Of a stretch of 64,000 bases of DNA, positions 43,901-57,781 are shown in pieces (positions within the stretch are counted from its first letter, which is position 1; every line of letters starts with the position of its first letter). This DNA comes from Polytrichum commune (Eukaryota; Streptophyta; Polytrichopsida; Polytrichales; Polytrichaceae), in contig OX485806.1 of the NCBI GenBank assembly GCA_950295325.1, positions 42,720,001 through 42,784,000 on the forward strand, given 5' to 3'. The notes under the pieces were generated by a model. That model did no database searches and was not told the origin of the DNA. It saw only the letters and a program-made list of their open reading frames with translations. A program made the translations under genes and the position numbers.

Positions 43901-45819
43901 TAGGACCTTGTTCAACTTATTGAGGAAAATGGCTATCCCAAGAGTGGGATGAGCCTTGTCACCAAGCCTTTGGGGAGCTCAAGAGCAAGTTCTCTTCACA
44001 AGATGTGGTTAAGTTTCGGGGTTTTCATGAGCATTTTGAGGTGCACATGGAGGCGAAGGACTTTACCATTGGCGGATGTTGATCCAAGATGGATGACCAT
44101 TGTTTATGGGAGCATTAAGCTCCATGGTTGTCAAACCTTGTCCAACTTGTGCAAGAAATGGCTATCCCAAGAGTGGGATGAGCCTTGCTACCAAGTCTTT
44201 GGGGGAGCTTAAGACGAAGTTCTCTTCGCCGCCCAAGCTCAAGTTCTTGGAATTTGACCAACCTTTTGTGGTGCATACGGGGGCGAGTGACTTTGCCATT
44301 GGCAGATGTTGATCCAAGATGGATGACCATTGCATATGAGAGCATAAAGTTCGATGGTTGTCCGACCTTGTCCGTTTTGTGAAAGAAATGGCTATCCCAA
44401 GAGTGGGATGAACCTTGTCACCAAGTCTTTGGGGAGCTTAAGACCAAGCTCTCTTCGCTTCTCGTGCTTAAGTTCGCAGAGTTTGACAAACCTTTTGAGG
44501 TATATACGGGGGCGAGTGACTTTGCCAATGGCGGATTGTTGATGTAAGATGGATGGCCATTGCATATGGGTGCATGAAACACGATGGTTGTCAAAGAAGA
44601 CAACCAACTAATGACAAAGAACTTCTTTGCCGTAGTGCATTGCTTGAAGATGTGGCGACACTAGTTGAGGTCGCACAAAGCAAAGGTCTACATGGACAAT
44701 GTGTCCAAAGAGAATTTTGACATACAAGCGCAAGTGAGCGCCAAGTCATTACGGAGGCGTGATAGTTTGGCGCTTATGAAGGTGGATTTGATCCACAAAC
44801 CGGACCGTGGAAATGTGGTGCCGGATGCGCTAAGTAGACCGGATGAGTTCCAAGCAATGAGAACCATCCAAACCTTGTGGCTAATGTGTTTCGCGAAGGA
44901 AACTTCTAATGCAAGATACGGGAGGGGTAAATTAACTACCCCGAGGTACAAAAGCTTTTAGGTGAGTTTCGCAAGAGCAAGGTGCTCTAAGAGGTTAAAA
45001 TGGTGAATGGATTGTTCAAGTGTAAGCAAAGTCGGGTGTATGTGCCACAAGGCAAGTTGAGGCTATCGGTTTTGAAGGAGGAATACGATAGTCCTATTGC
45101 CGACCATAGAGGAGAAAGAAAAAAACCGCCATAGAATGGTGTCAAAGGAGGTAGCATTGGCGGTGCATTAAGGAAGATATAACCCACTTTGTGAAGGCTT
45201 GGATGAAGTGCCAAGTAAACCGAGCCTCTTACCAAAAGCAAGGCGACTTCTTGCAACCGTTGCCTATCCCGCCGGGGCCATGACATAGTATGTGCATGGA
45301 CTTGATCACAAGTTTGCCGGAGTCACATGGGTATGATGCCATCTTGTTGATGGTAGAGCGGTTTATCAAGTTGGCACACATGGTGCCGATTGTGGGAACC
45401 GCAACCGCGTTGGAGACCGCATAGCCTTTTCTCAAAGGATGGTTGAGGCACCACGGGTTGCCAAAGAGTGATTGTGTGGGATCAAGATCCAAAGTTCACA
45501 AGTGCATTTTCAATGCATTTATCTAAGGAGGTCGGAATGAAACTAAGGTTTAGCACGGCCTTGCATTCCCAAATGGATGGGAAAATGGAGTGTGTGAATG
45601 GAGTCTTGAAGCAATACTTGAGGAACTTGGTGGGGGCGGACTAAGGAGATTGGGCGGACTATGTGGGTCGAGCGGAGTGTAATTGCAATGTAGCCACGCA
45701 CTTGGCGACCAAGGGGTGGCCTTTCGTGGTGGCTTATGGAGTTGATGCACTAGAACCTACTAACCTAGCTCTCGAGGGGGCACATTCAACACTATAGTTC
45801 AACCAAGATGGTGAGGACT
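40930..45819 (+). pseudogene. Chromovirus protease and two tandem pol remnants (copy 2)
   Basis: Duplicate of 23478-28367: protease region (41113-41445), RT-deletion junction (about 41595), four 229-bp units (41833-42748), truncated integrase (to 43549). The second pol has three 229-bp units (43944-44632) and integrase to 45819. Same stops and deletions as copy 1. Confidence 0.85.
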
Positions 45820-48800
45820 TGTCGCGCACCTCTCCATGAGGAGTGCCCGAAACACCATGGGCACAAGGGGGACCCCGGAGTGACACCCGGGACTTGTGGC
45901 GCCGTTGGTGAGAGGGCCCAAGTGATCCTAGTGTGGGTGAGGGCCCCGGGCGTTGGGAACGCCTCCCACCCACGAAGACTAGGAGGCACAAGGGTAAGGC
46001 CATGAGCTATGCGTAGCTCATGGCGTGGTGATTCTAGAAAGCTCAAGAACACCTCAATCGGAGGTGTGAGCTAGGAGTTATGGCCATTTGAGTGGGGCGC
46101 TGTCCCGGGACAGCGCCCTGGTACAGCAGTGCCTGGGAGTGATTCCCGGGACTGCCAAGGTTCAAACAGGCATAACTTCCTCAAGACTTGCCCGAATGGG
46201 GCAAGCGAGGAGTCCATCGGCATCTAAGTGAAGCGTAGATGAAGATGGAGTGGTTGGTTGTTATGATCAGACATCATACAAGGAAGTTATGATGGTCTGA
46301 AGCTGCTAGTGGGTTCTAGGCCCAGCAGCTAAAGGAAAATGTCCACTTGGCCCCAACTCTTGGTAGAGAGACAAGAGGTTGGTTGACGGTGGGGTAGGGG
46401 CCCCGCGTGAAGTCCTAGAGGCTTATATGGGTGAGGTGGTGTGGCCTCACCCACCCGAGGCCGAACGGCAAGGCCTCCATGGGCATTGGCCCATTGTGAG
46501 GCCATAGTTGCCTAGTATGGTTCGGGTTGTTGTAGTGTTGCTCCGGCAACGCAATGATCAACATAGGATTGGACTTCCATGGATGGAAGTCCACATTGGG
46601 GAAATGGGTTACCGATTAAGGGGTGAGTCCCGAAAGCAAAGTAGGAGGGTTGGTTCCCTCCTATGAACTATTGGTCCGGGGTTAGAGGAGCTAACCATTT
46701 GCATGGCGGTATGCGAAGGGTTAGCACTCGTAACCTTTGCTAGGAAATGAAAATTGCCAAGATGGTCAAGGGGGACTAGCAAGGGTTGCGACACTTGGTA
46801 TCAGAGCAGGGTTCCAAGTTTTGAGCTCGCACTTTGAGGGAAACATGGCTATCAAAAATGCGGGTTATGATGGTGAGCCCGGGGTTTCCAAAAGGTTGTG
46901 AGGCTCAAATTGGAACAAGAATCATGTGCAAGTGGAATTTGACCATACCATTGGTTCTAATGACAATGGTGGGCATGAGGGTGGATTTGGTAAGGAAAAT
47001 GGAGGAGTGCTTTGAAAAGGGCTCCCGCAAACCTCAAAAAAACATTTGGGGCCTAGAATACCGAATGCACCCAAAACCTTGGAGGGTATTAATGTTGGAT
47101 TGAAATTCAATTCGAGATGCTTCGAAGGTTCGGATGTTGAAATGAACTTGGTGCTAATTAGGCACCCATGGCCTCTTAAGGCCTATGTGCGCTATTCAAA
47201 CGCACAAATGAAGGATACACCTAAAACGGACGAGCTTTCTAAGAAATGCATCGTTTTAGGTGGGGTTTTAAAAGCGGGTGGTGGATGCCTTGTTTAAGTC
47301 CCCAAGGCTTCTTGAGGACATGGTGGGGACCATCAAGTTTGCAAGAGCATTGAAGCCGATGGTCCCAAAGAGAAGTTTGGCGGCGCATCACCACAAGTGG
47401 CTTTAGCCAAAGTAGGTCCCAAAGAAATGAGTGCAAATTGTTTGGTCCATTTTACTTAGGCAAAACATGTTGGTGCCGCAGACGGAATGTTGAAAGGTGG
47501 CTTTATGCTTCCAAAGCAAATCATACTTGTGCCGCGGACGGAATGTTGGGAGGTGGGTTTGTCCTACCAAGGCAATTCATGTTCGTGCCGCGGACGGAGT
47601 GTGGGAAGGTGGCTTTGTGCTACCAAGGCAAAACATGTTTGTTTTGCGGACAAACTATTAGAAATTGGTTTTGTGGCACCAAACCAATTTGTCCCGCGCA
47701 CGAAATGTTTGAAGTTGGCTTTGCGGACCAAGCCAAGCCAAGTTGCCGAGGACCAAATGTAAGACGATGGCATTGTGGCCAAGGCTAGTAGCCTTAAGCC
47801 GAGGCCAAGTCTTTTGTACCTTGAGGCTCAAATGAATGGGAGATATGTCTCATGAGTTGACAAAGAGGCAATGGACTCTTTCATGAGCCCAAAGCTCACA
47901 AGGGAGTTGGGGCTTGCCAATTGATAGAGCGGGCAAGCCCACCAAGGTGCGGTTTGGAAAGGGCGAACCGCATGAAACAAAGGAGGCCGCGATGCATGTA
48001 ACCTTTCAATGTGGGACATTGGATTTTTGTCAAAATTTCACACCAAGTGAAATAGATGAAATGCATGTCATTGTGAAGGCCGCCTTCTTTGAAACTCACA
48101 TGATAGATGTGAGGTGCAAGCCGGGTGTTTGCAATGCATTATGATGTGTTATAATAGCAAAGAATTGAAGTTCAAATTGACAAGGACTCCTATGGTAGGA
48201 GGACCCAAGTTGAATTTGGTCTTAATGGACCAAATGCAAAATATAAACATAATTGTCGTGGTTCAATTGGAGCAACTCCAAAGAACGTATGGGGAGGCGA
48301 GGAAAGATGGGCCTCCCCCAAATCACATTGGTGGGATGTTGGTGAGATACAAGGATGTATTCACCAATGTGTTGCCCAAAAACATTACCGCCAAGGAGTG
48401 AAAAATAACTTTGCTCAACGAGAGATTGAGTTCTTGAGGTATGTGGTGACAAAGGACGTTGGCGGATGAACATGAAGAATGTCAAAGCAATCCAAAAGGA
48501 GAATTGGCCCTTCATTCAAAAAAATGCTTAGGTCATTTGTTGGCCTAGCCAACTACTACCACCACTTCATTCAAGAGTTTTTGAAGGTTGCTAGGACCTT
48601 AATCAACTTATTGAGGAAAATGGCTATCCCAAGAGTGGGATGAGCCTTGTCACCAAGCCTTTGGAAAGCTTAAGACCAAGTTCTCTTCGCCGCCCGTGCT
48701 CAAGTTCGTGGAGTTGGCAAACCTTTGAGGTGCATACGGGGGCGGGTGACTTTACCATTGGCGGATGTTAAGGCAAAATGGATGGCCATTGCATATAAGA

Positions 48801-51800
48801 GCATGAAGCTTGATGGTTGTTCAACCTTGTCCAACTTGTGCAAGAAATGGCTATCCCAACAGTGGGATGAGCCTTGCCACCAAGTCTTTGAGGAGCTTAA
48901 GACCAAGTTCTATTCGCCACCCGTGCTCAAGTTCGCGGAGCTTGACAAACCTTTTGAGGTGCATACGGGGGTGAATGACTTTGCCAATGGTGGATTTTGT
49001 GTAAGATGGATGGCCTTTGCATATGGGAGCATGAAGCTCGATGGTTGTCAAAGAAGACAACCAACTCATGACAAAGAACTTCTTTGCCGTAGTGCATTGC
49101 TTGAAGATGTGGCGACATTATATGGGGTCGCACAAAGCAAAGGTCTACATGGACAATGTGTCCTAAAAGTATTTTGACATACAAGCATAAGTGAACGCCA
49201 AGTCATTGCGGAGGCATGATAGTTTGGCGCTTATGAAGGTGGATTTAATCCACAAACCGGACCGTGGAAATGTGGTGCCGGATGCGCGAAGTAGACCGGA
49301 AGAGTTCCAAGCAATGAGAACCATCCAAACCTTGTGGCTAATGTGTGCCGGCAAAGGAAACTTGTGATGCAAGATACGGGAGGGGTAAATTTACTACCCC
49401 AAAAGCACAAAAACTTTTAGGTGAGCTTCGCAAGAGCAAGGTGCTCAAAGAAGTTAAGTTGGTGGACGGATTGTTCAAGTGTAAACAAAGTCGGGTGTAT
49501 GTGCCACAAGGCAAGTTGAGGCTATCGGTTTTGAAGGAAGAATGTGATAGTCCTATTGCCGGCCATAGAGGAGAAAGAGAAAGCCGCCATAGAATGGTGT
49601 CAAGGGGGTACCATTGGCGGTGCATAAAGAAGGATATAGCCCACTTTGTGAAGGCTTGGATGAAGTGCCAAGTGAACCGAGCCTCTTACCAAAAGCAAGG
49701 CGGTTTCTTGCAACCGTTGCCTATCCCGTCGGCGCCATGGCATAGTATGTGCATGGACTTGATCACAAGTTTGCCGGAGTCACATGGGTATGATGCCATC
49801 TTGTTGATGGTAGAGCAGTTTGCCAAGTTGGCACACATGGTGCCGATTGTGGGAACCGCCACCGCGTTGGAGACCGCATAGCCTTTTCTCAAAGGATGGT
49901 TGAGGCACCACGGGTTGCCAAGAGTGATTGTGAGGGATCAAGATCCAAAGTTCACAAGTGCATTTTCAATGCATTTCTCTAAGGAGGTCGGAATGAAACT
50001 AAGGTTTAGCACGGCCTTGCATTCCCAAATGGATGGGAAAACGGAGCATGTGAATGGAGTCTTGAAGCAATACTTGAGGAACTTGGTGGGGGCGGACCAA
50101 GGAGATTGGGCGGACTATGTGGGTCGAGCGGAGTGTAATTGCAATGTAGCCACGCACTTGGCTACCAAGGGGTGGTCTTTCGTGGTGGCTTATGGAGTGG
50201 ATGCGCTCCAACCTATTAACCTAGCTCTCGAGGGGGCACATTCAACACTAGAGTTCAACCAAGATGGTAAGGACTTGGCCAAGGAGCAAAAACAAGTCTT
50301 GGAGATGACCAAGTTGTTGGTGGAGAAAGCCCGAAGGTGCTACGGAGTGCAAATCAATGCCGGAAGACGCGAAGTGGAGTATGAGGTGGGCCAATAAGGT
50401 GTTGTTGAATGTGGACAACTTCACCTTGCCCAAAGGCCTTACTCCAAAAGTTCATGTCCAAAATTGGAGCTTCGTTTTCCATTGTGGAACAAGTGTTCAA
50501 GGACATGTATAAGTTGGAATTACCGCCGGAGATCAAAGTGCATCCGACATTTCATGTCTCATTACGAAAGTCATTTTAGGACGACACCTTGTGGCCCGAT
50601 CACAAGCAAGTGATTAGGCCACCTCCCGACCTTGTGGAGGTCATTTGGAACATGAGGTAAGAGGGCATCCTCAAGTGTAGGAAGCCCAAGTGAAAATGAA
50701 AGAAAATGTACAAAGGAGTACTTGGTGAAATGGTGAGGATACCATGAGAAACAAACCGCTTGGGTGGCGGCAAGAGACATGGTGAACACCAATGAATTGG
50801 TGAAGCACTTTGAAGAAACTAAGGCTAAGGATTCCAATAAAATGAAGCGGAGGCATTGATGAGGACATCAATCTCCTTTAGTGGGGGAGAGACGCTAGTA
50901 GCACACTTAGCTTCGAGGTTAATTGCTCCACAACATGAACTTGTTCTTTGGCTTGAGGGAATAAAGTCCAAACTTTAGTGGTGCAAAGAGAAAAGTATGA
51001 GATGAGGTCCTAGTCTTGTACTTGTGCTTGGTTAATGGAAGAGGGGGAATAGATATGCCAAACTAGGTTGGGTAAGCCGAGTAATTGGGGGCCATGGCTT
51101 GGAGGGGCCTTGGATAAAACCAAGAAACTTCTTAGTTGTGGGCTTGTCCGGGCGGGGGCAAGGTGATGGCGCGTGCTCATAAAAGTGCTACCCGCGAGCT
51201 AACGAGAGTTGGCGCATGGTAGTCATGAACCCATGTCTCGAAAGAGCAAAGTGGGAACCGAGTCGGGCGGGACTTGGCATCACCCCCGTGCGATCGAGGC
51301 GTGGCTTAACAATGGAAAGCCATCTCGGAGTTGCAACCGAGACAACTTAGTGGAAGCGTTGAGGTCTCGCCTAGATGTGTCATGTTAGGCTAGTGGAGCC
51401 TAACGGGGGAGGCCCCAAAGGAGGGGCAACCCAAGTGAGTCCTAAAGTAGGTGGGTCTAGTATAGGTTAGGTCCTTGGATGAGAGATCCAAGGTCGCTAA
51501 CGGACCACCTAGGAACGACACCTTTGGGACTATGCCAAATTTGAAGATGCATTGTGGGGGTCGCGCCCTAAGGTAAACACAATGCCGCACCATAGAGGAT
51601 GGCAACTTGAGAATTGGTGTGCCGACTACGAGTATAGTCGATGAGGGCATCGACTCCGTTTGGTGGGGGTGAGTGTCGCGCACCTCTCCATGAGGAGTGC
51701 CCGAAACACCATGGGCACAAGGGGGACCCCGGAGTGACACCCGGGACTTGTGGCGCCGTTGGTGAGAGGGCCCAAGTGATCCTAGTGTGGGTGAGGGCCC

Positions 51801-52647
51801 CGGGCGTTGGGAACGCCTCCCACCCACGAAGACTAGGAGGCACAAGGGTAAGGCCATGAGCTATGCGTAGCTCATGGCGTGGTGATTCTAGAAAGCTCAA
51901 GAACACCTCAATCGGAGGTGTGAGCTAGGAGTTATGGCCATTTGAGTGGGGCGCTGTCCCGGGACAGCGCCCTGGTACAGCAGTGCCTGGGAGTGATTCC
52001 CGGGACTGCCAAGGTTCAAACAGGCATAACTTCCTCAAGACTTGCCCGAATGGGGCAAGCGAGGAGTCCATCGGCATCTAAGTGAAGCGTAGATGAAGAT
52101 GGAGTGGTTGGTTGTTATGATCAGACATCATACAAGGAAGTTATGATGGTCTGAAGCTGCTAGTGGGTTCTAGGCCCAGCAGCTAAAGGAAAATGTCCAC
52201 TTGGCCCCAACTCTTGGTAGAGAGACAAGAGGTTGGTTGACGGTGGGGTAGGGGCCCCGCGTGAAGTCCTAGAGGCTTATATGGGTGAGGTGGTGTGGCC
52301 TCACCCACCCGAGGCCGAACGGCAAGGCCTCCATGGGCATTGGCCCATTGTGAGGCCATAGTTGCCTAGTATGGTTCGGGTTGTTGTAGTGTTGCTCCGG
52401 CAACGCAATGATCAACATAGGATTGGACTTCCATGGATGGAAGTCCACATTGGGGAAATGGGTTACCGATTAAGGGGTGAGTCCCGAAAGCAAAGTAGGA
52501 GGGTTGGTTCCCTCCTATGAACTATTGGTCCGGGGTTAGAGGAGCTAACCATTTGCATGGCGGTATGCGAAGGGTTAGCACTCGTAACCTTTGCTAGGAA
52601 ATGAAAATTGCCAAGATGGTCAAGGGGGACTAGCAAGGGTTGCGACA
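45820..52647 (+). mobile_element. Duplicate of the young non-autonomous chromovirus
   Basis: LTRs at 45820-46793 and 51674-52647, primer site 46796-46807, target copies GGACT at 45815-45819 and 52648-52652. Same position relative to flanks as 28368-35195, so it was copied with its surroundings, not by a second transposition. T51220, in the spacer before the 3' LTR, is the only difference noticed. Confidence 0.95.
46845..50859 (+). pseudogene. gag-pol remnant of the duplicated element
   Basis: Same as 29393-33407: broken gag with 56-bp repeats (47473-47772), RT core missing, two 229-bp units from 48635, integrase in two frames (49345-49881, 49900-50397) and a chromodomain ending at 50859. Confidence 0.85.
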
Positions 52648-52652
52648 GGACT

Positions 52653-53470
52653 TGGCCAAGATGCGTGAACAAGTCTTGGAGATGACCAAATTGTTGGTGG
52701 AAAAAATCCAAAAGCGCTACAGAGTGCAAGTCAATGACGGAAGATGCAAAGTGGAAAATGAGGTGGGCCAAAATTTATTGTTGAATGTGTACAACTTCAT
52801 TTTGCCCGGGGAGCCACCCCAGGCCACTACTGGAGCAGGGCGATGTCCCGCGACAACGCCCCATTCCAATTGCCATATCTCCTAGCTCACACCTCCGATT
52901 AAGGTGTTCTTGATCATTCTAGAATTTACACATCATACGCTATGCAAACTCATGGCCTTACCCTTGGTACTCCTAGTTTGTACGGGTGGGAAGCATTCCC
53001 AACGCTCAGGGCCCTCATCCACACTAGGATCACTTGGGCCCTCTCACCAACGGCGCCACAAATCTCGGGTGTCACTCCGGGGTCCCCCTTGTGCCCATGG
53101 TGTTTCGGGCACTCCTCATGGACAGGTGCGCGACAATTCAAGATGTTTTGAATTAAAGGAAGTGTTGTTTAAATGTCTTGAGGTATTAAGAGTTGTCTGA
53201 CTCGAATCATATCTTGGATAATCCCATGGCCATTTACTTGAAGCCATGATTCCTTGATGTTTTACTCTTTCCTCTTCTCCTTCTCTATCAACGTGCACAT
53301 AAAACCCTCGAAGGTTAAATTGCTCCAATCTTCGTTGTACCGCTCTTTCCACACGGTTCCGCCTCTGCGGTCCAAATGTTTCTACTGACTCGTGTTCCTC
53401 TTCTATGTCTTGTTGAAGTCTCTAACACCATGTGTGGTACATGTTCTCCATTCATTTCCCCCTGCCTTCC
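52653..53470. other. Integrase tail, antisense LTR fragment and inverted-repeat arm (copy 2)
   Basis: Duplicates of 35201-36018: integrase tail 52653-52804 (plus), LTR fragment 52805-53136 (minus), and inverted copy of the leader sequence 53137-53470 (minus). There is only one plus-oriented partner arm in the window, at 21542-21876. Confidence 0.88.
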
Positions 53471-54652
53471 TCTTTTAGTAATGCGCTTGCAAAGTCAGTA
53501 CTTGTAGTTTGAGAAGCAGCTAAAACACCTTCATTGAAACACTCATAACTTTCACAAATCAAATTAGATTCTAGTATGGTTACACATTCCAAAAAACTAA
53601 CAGAAAGACTATAATACAAGTAAAATAACAAAGAAACAAAATGACTTGTTTTTTAGTTATGCGCTTGCAAAGTCAATGCTTATAAATCAAGAGACAACTG
53701 AGACACCTTCATTCAAACACTCATAACGGTTGCTCCCTAATTCTGATTCTAACAATATTAGGCTTTTTGGAAAACTAACAGAAAGGGCTACAGTCAATCA
53801 AAATTTTAAGGCTAAATTGTAGTTTTTGTTTCTACTACACTCGCTTAAAGTGGCACAACTACTTAGGGATGTGTTCAAAAATACACTATCTTCTCTCAAC
53901 AATTCTAACTTATGGCTATATTGAATGAATGAGGATAGTTCTTCCTTCTAATTACAATTCTAGAGGGCTTTACCGTGCAAAAAATGAAAATGTGGAGAAG
54001 ATTGAAAGGATAAGAGGGGGTTTTTAAACCCTCAAAAAAGGGCTGGACCCCTCCGCCACCGGCTCCATTCTTCGAACCCTTTTCCGAAATTTTGGCTCGG
54101 AATTTTTTCCCGGTTGAGGTTGTCACCCTCTCACCGAGGTGGCTCTGACAGGGAACCTTAGAACATTTCTAATTTTTTGCCATAGAGTTGGCAAGGGGGC
54201 AAGTGGGCAAGTAGCCCCCTTGCTCTCTTTCTATTTTTTTCTTCAAAAGTCTTCAAGCTGATTTCGTCTTCTTACGCCAAACACCTCCAATAGTCTTGTG
54301 TAACCCCTATTAACTAGTAAACTAATATTTGCTTAGCTAGCATCTACTAGCATTTTTTTAGCTAGCATCTACTAACATTTGCTTAGCTAGCAGTTTTTAC
54401 TAGCTAGCATATTTTTTCTACTTCGTTATTTTCTATCACTACTTAGTTTTTATTTTAACCAACCTTACTCTTCACTAGGATTTTGTTACTTCCGGTTGAA
54501 GGCCCGAAGTCCTTAGTACTCCACCTTTATTCTTCCAGGCTAACTACTAATTGAACTAATTTTTTTCTAAATTCCCTATCAATTCTAAGTTTTAATGTTA
54601 ACATCCTAACTAAAAGTGATTCTGCGGAGTGGTGGACCACTCTTAGGGTTCA
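53471..54652. other. AT-rich spacer (copy 2)
   Basis: Duplicate of 36019-37200, with the same short repeats and GCTAGC cluster; no gene recognised. Confidence 0.55.
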
Positions 54653-54656
54653 TAAA

Positions 54657-55522
54657 ACCCTCTCGGTTCGAGAGGGTGGTAGGGGGTACGATATCCACAC
54701 CAAATTTTGCTTGGTTGAGCTAGGTTGTTTGTATGTGTTGAATGTTTGCTGGGCTAGCTAATATGTGGAAGTAAAGGGGTTGGCTCAAATCTGGACAATC
54801 TCAAAGTCTTAAGGTGGAAAGGGGTAGTATAAGGAGCCCAAATTTTTGTTAGTTAGGTTGGGTTGAGAATATTTGCAAGTTAAGGGGTTGGGACATATAG
54901 AGACCCTCTCGGTTCCAAAAGGGTATAGGGGGTAGGATCTCCACACCTGATTTTGATTGTTTGAGCTAGGTTGCTTGTATGTGTTGAATGTTTATTGGTT
55001 TAGCTAATATGTGCAAGTTCAGGGGTCGGGTCTAATATGGACAATCTCAAAGTCTTTAGGTGAAAGGGGATGGTATAACAAAGCCAGATTTTGGTTAGTT
55101 AGGTTGGGTTGAAAATATTTTCAAGTTCGAGGGTTGGGTCACATAAAGACCCTCTCGGTTTCGAGAGGGTGTAGGGGTATGATATCCACATCATATTTTG
55201 ATTGTTTGAGCTAGGTTTCTTGTATGTGTTGAATGTTTATTGGTGTAACTAATATGTGCAAGTTAAGGGGTCGGGTCTAATATGGACAATCTCAAAGTCT
55301 TAAGATGGAAGGGGGTGGTTTTAGGAAGCCATGTTTTGGTTAGTTAGGTTGGGTTGAAAATATTTTCAAGTTCGGGGGTTGGGTCACATAAAGACCCTCT
55401 CGGTTCCGGGAGTGTGGTAGGGGGTAGGATCTCCACACCAGATTTTGCTTGTTTGAGCTAGGTTGCTTGTATGGATTGAATGTTTGTTGTTGTAGCTAAT
55501 ATGTGTAAGTTCGGCGGTTGGG
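54657..55522 (+). repeat. 246-bp tandem repeat (copy 2)
   Basis: Duplicate of 37205-38070 with the same unit number, so the array itself did not change after the segmental duplication. Confidence 0.9.
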
Positions 55523-55604
55523 TCAAATCTGGAACCTTTTGGTTGCAACATATCTTTAAGGCTTTGGTTTAACGTGTCTTGAATTTGTGCATGGATCACA
55601 ATCC

Positions 55605-57666
55605 ATGGATCTCTTTCTATCAGAGGAGCCCTCGTTGGAGGACCGAAATGTTCAATTGGAGCTTCCCATGGTAGGAGTTGGGACATTGGTTGATGTTTTA
55701 CGTGGAGAGGTGTTTTCTTCATAGAAATTTTCGTCTAGTTTTCAATCATCACCTCGGGTTCTTTGTGTTTTTTATTATTTTGGGCTCTATCTCATGATTT
55801 TGTGTTTACCCTTGTAGAATGATGCACCTGTTGCAACCGATTCTTTGCATCCTCTTGATGAGTCTAACCTAGAGGAGACTGAACTCTTGATTCGGAGATC
55901 GCAAAAAAAAGACTTTAATGCTGTGATTCACCGGGTTCAAATCAAACCTCTTGTTAAGTCACGTTTTTCTATTCCATTGTGCCGCTTGCGTTGTCTTCCT
56001 CTTGTTCGGCCCATCAAAGAGGTTGATGTCGCTCAGTTGCAAAATGAGTTCGTTATGGGTTACCGTGACGGTGACCGAGCCATGTATGTCTCTTCGTATA
56101 ACAACCTTGATGAGGTGTTGCATGTCTGCGACGCCATTTGGGCCTCTTGGACTTCATTTTGGGTAGGAGGCCAGTGAGGAGTTCGATTCCATGCTCCAAA
56201 ATGACTCCGACCTTGCTCACCTTGCCAGCAAGACGTTCTTCGTCTACGACGGAAACCATTGGTTGACGGCTTGGTGGAGGCACATTATCAAGCTTGGTTT
56301 GTTTGTTTGTTATGTTATGTTATTCTTTGTTTATCTCTTACTTTTTCAGAGTAGGTCCACGGAGCACGACCATATTAAGGACAACCTTCCCGCCAAGTTA
56401 CTCCGCATTCGAACATTTGGGAAAATGAAGCTTGAGGAGTTCAAGGACCTCATTTACGTCGCTGACTACAAGGTGTAGGAGTCCAAAATGGAGAAGAATC
56501 CTACTTGGTATCCCCTTATATTGGACATCTTCGTTAAATTCTTGTACAAGGTAATTCTTCTTTTCATTATGCTTGTGTTCTCTTCTTCCCATTTTTTGCC
56601 ATTCGCTTATATTCCTTTTTGTTTGTATTAGAGAGAGTTATCCAATGCAGCGGATACTGCAACAAGGTTGTACCGTGAGGCCACACTAGAGGCACTCAGA
56701 TCTGCTCCTGAAATTTGGGACACTATAACAAAAACCATAGATAGACTGATCAAAACTATTCAAACTCGGAACTTTAAAAAGTTCATTTCCGTCGCCCATA
56801 TAGAAAACGGCAAAGATTTCTTCCACGAGGTGCACCTCTTATCTTTTTGTTTCCATTTTCCTTATATCCTCATGTTCAATTTGTACTTGATGTAGAATTT
56901 CTTACATTACACTCTTCTGTGTTGCAAATTGACCATCATTTTTCCACCTTCCTCGTCACGGATATGACAATAGAGAAACTTTAAAAGGTAGCAACCACAC
57001 ATGTTGATGCCTCCTTCAAAGCCAAGTGGCTTCGGTGGTGGAACTCTCCCGCCGAGGTAAAAAACAGAAACAAATTCCCCTCTGCTCTTCCTCTCCGTGA
57101 GAAAGTCCTTGACGATTGGCTTAACAAAGCTTCTTTCTGGGCACATGTACATCTTCAAGTTTTGTTTTTCATTTGTTTCTTTTATTCTTTGATGTTTCTA
57201 ACTGTTGGTCTCTCTTAACATAGTTGGAGAAGGGGGTTGAGGCTAAGATCACATCATTTGAAAACGACTGTTCTATCGACATCGATTGGATTTCTACAGA
57301 GGATATTTTGCAACCATCCAATTATGTTGAGCATTGGAGGCTCATTTTGTGGGACAAGGCCTTCCGAAGTGTATTTAGATGATAAAGGAGTTTTGAAATT
57401 CATTAAAGGCCTCGATCTCATGGAGTTTGAAGAAGGTCCCATAGCAATCAAACCCGTTGCTTACTGGTAATCTTTTGAATTGTCATTTACTCTAAACTAT
57501 CTTTGTTTCTTTTCCTTCTTGCCACTCCTTTTCTTTTGTCTGATGTTCTTGATTTTGTAGGTACATTCACCGTGAGCGCGTTGCAAAGAATGCTCTGCCT
57601 TCTTCATGCTTGCCCATTTTCCTTGTAGATTGGGTCGATGTCAACTCCAATCTTTGTGTGTATACG
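55605..57666 (+). pseudogene. Seven-exon unknown pseudogene (copy 2)
   Basis: Duplicate of 38153-40214 with the same frameshifts, stops, altered splice donor and LTR truncation. All damage therefore predates the duplication. Confidence 0.65.
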
Positions 57667-57764
57667 TGTCGCGCACCTTGCTCTAATACCACGTCTCGTA
57701 ACCTTTGCTAGAAATGGAAATTGGCAAGGGGACTAGCAAGGGTTGCAACACGTGGTATCAGAGC
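57667..57764 (+). mobile_element. Deleted LTR relic with primer site and inverted copy (copy 2)
   Basis: Duplicate of 40215-40312; primer site at 57753-57764 and its near-exact inverted copy at 57680-57694. Confidence 0.85.
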
Positions 57765-57781
57765 AGGGTTCCAATTTTTGA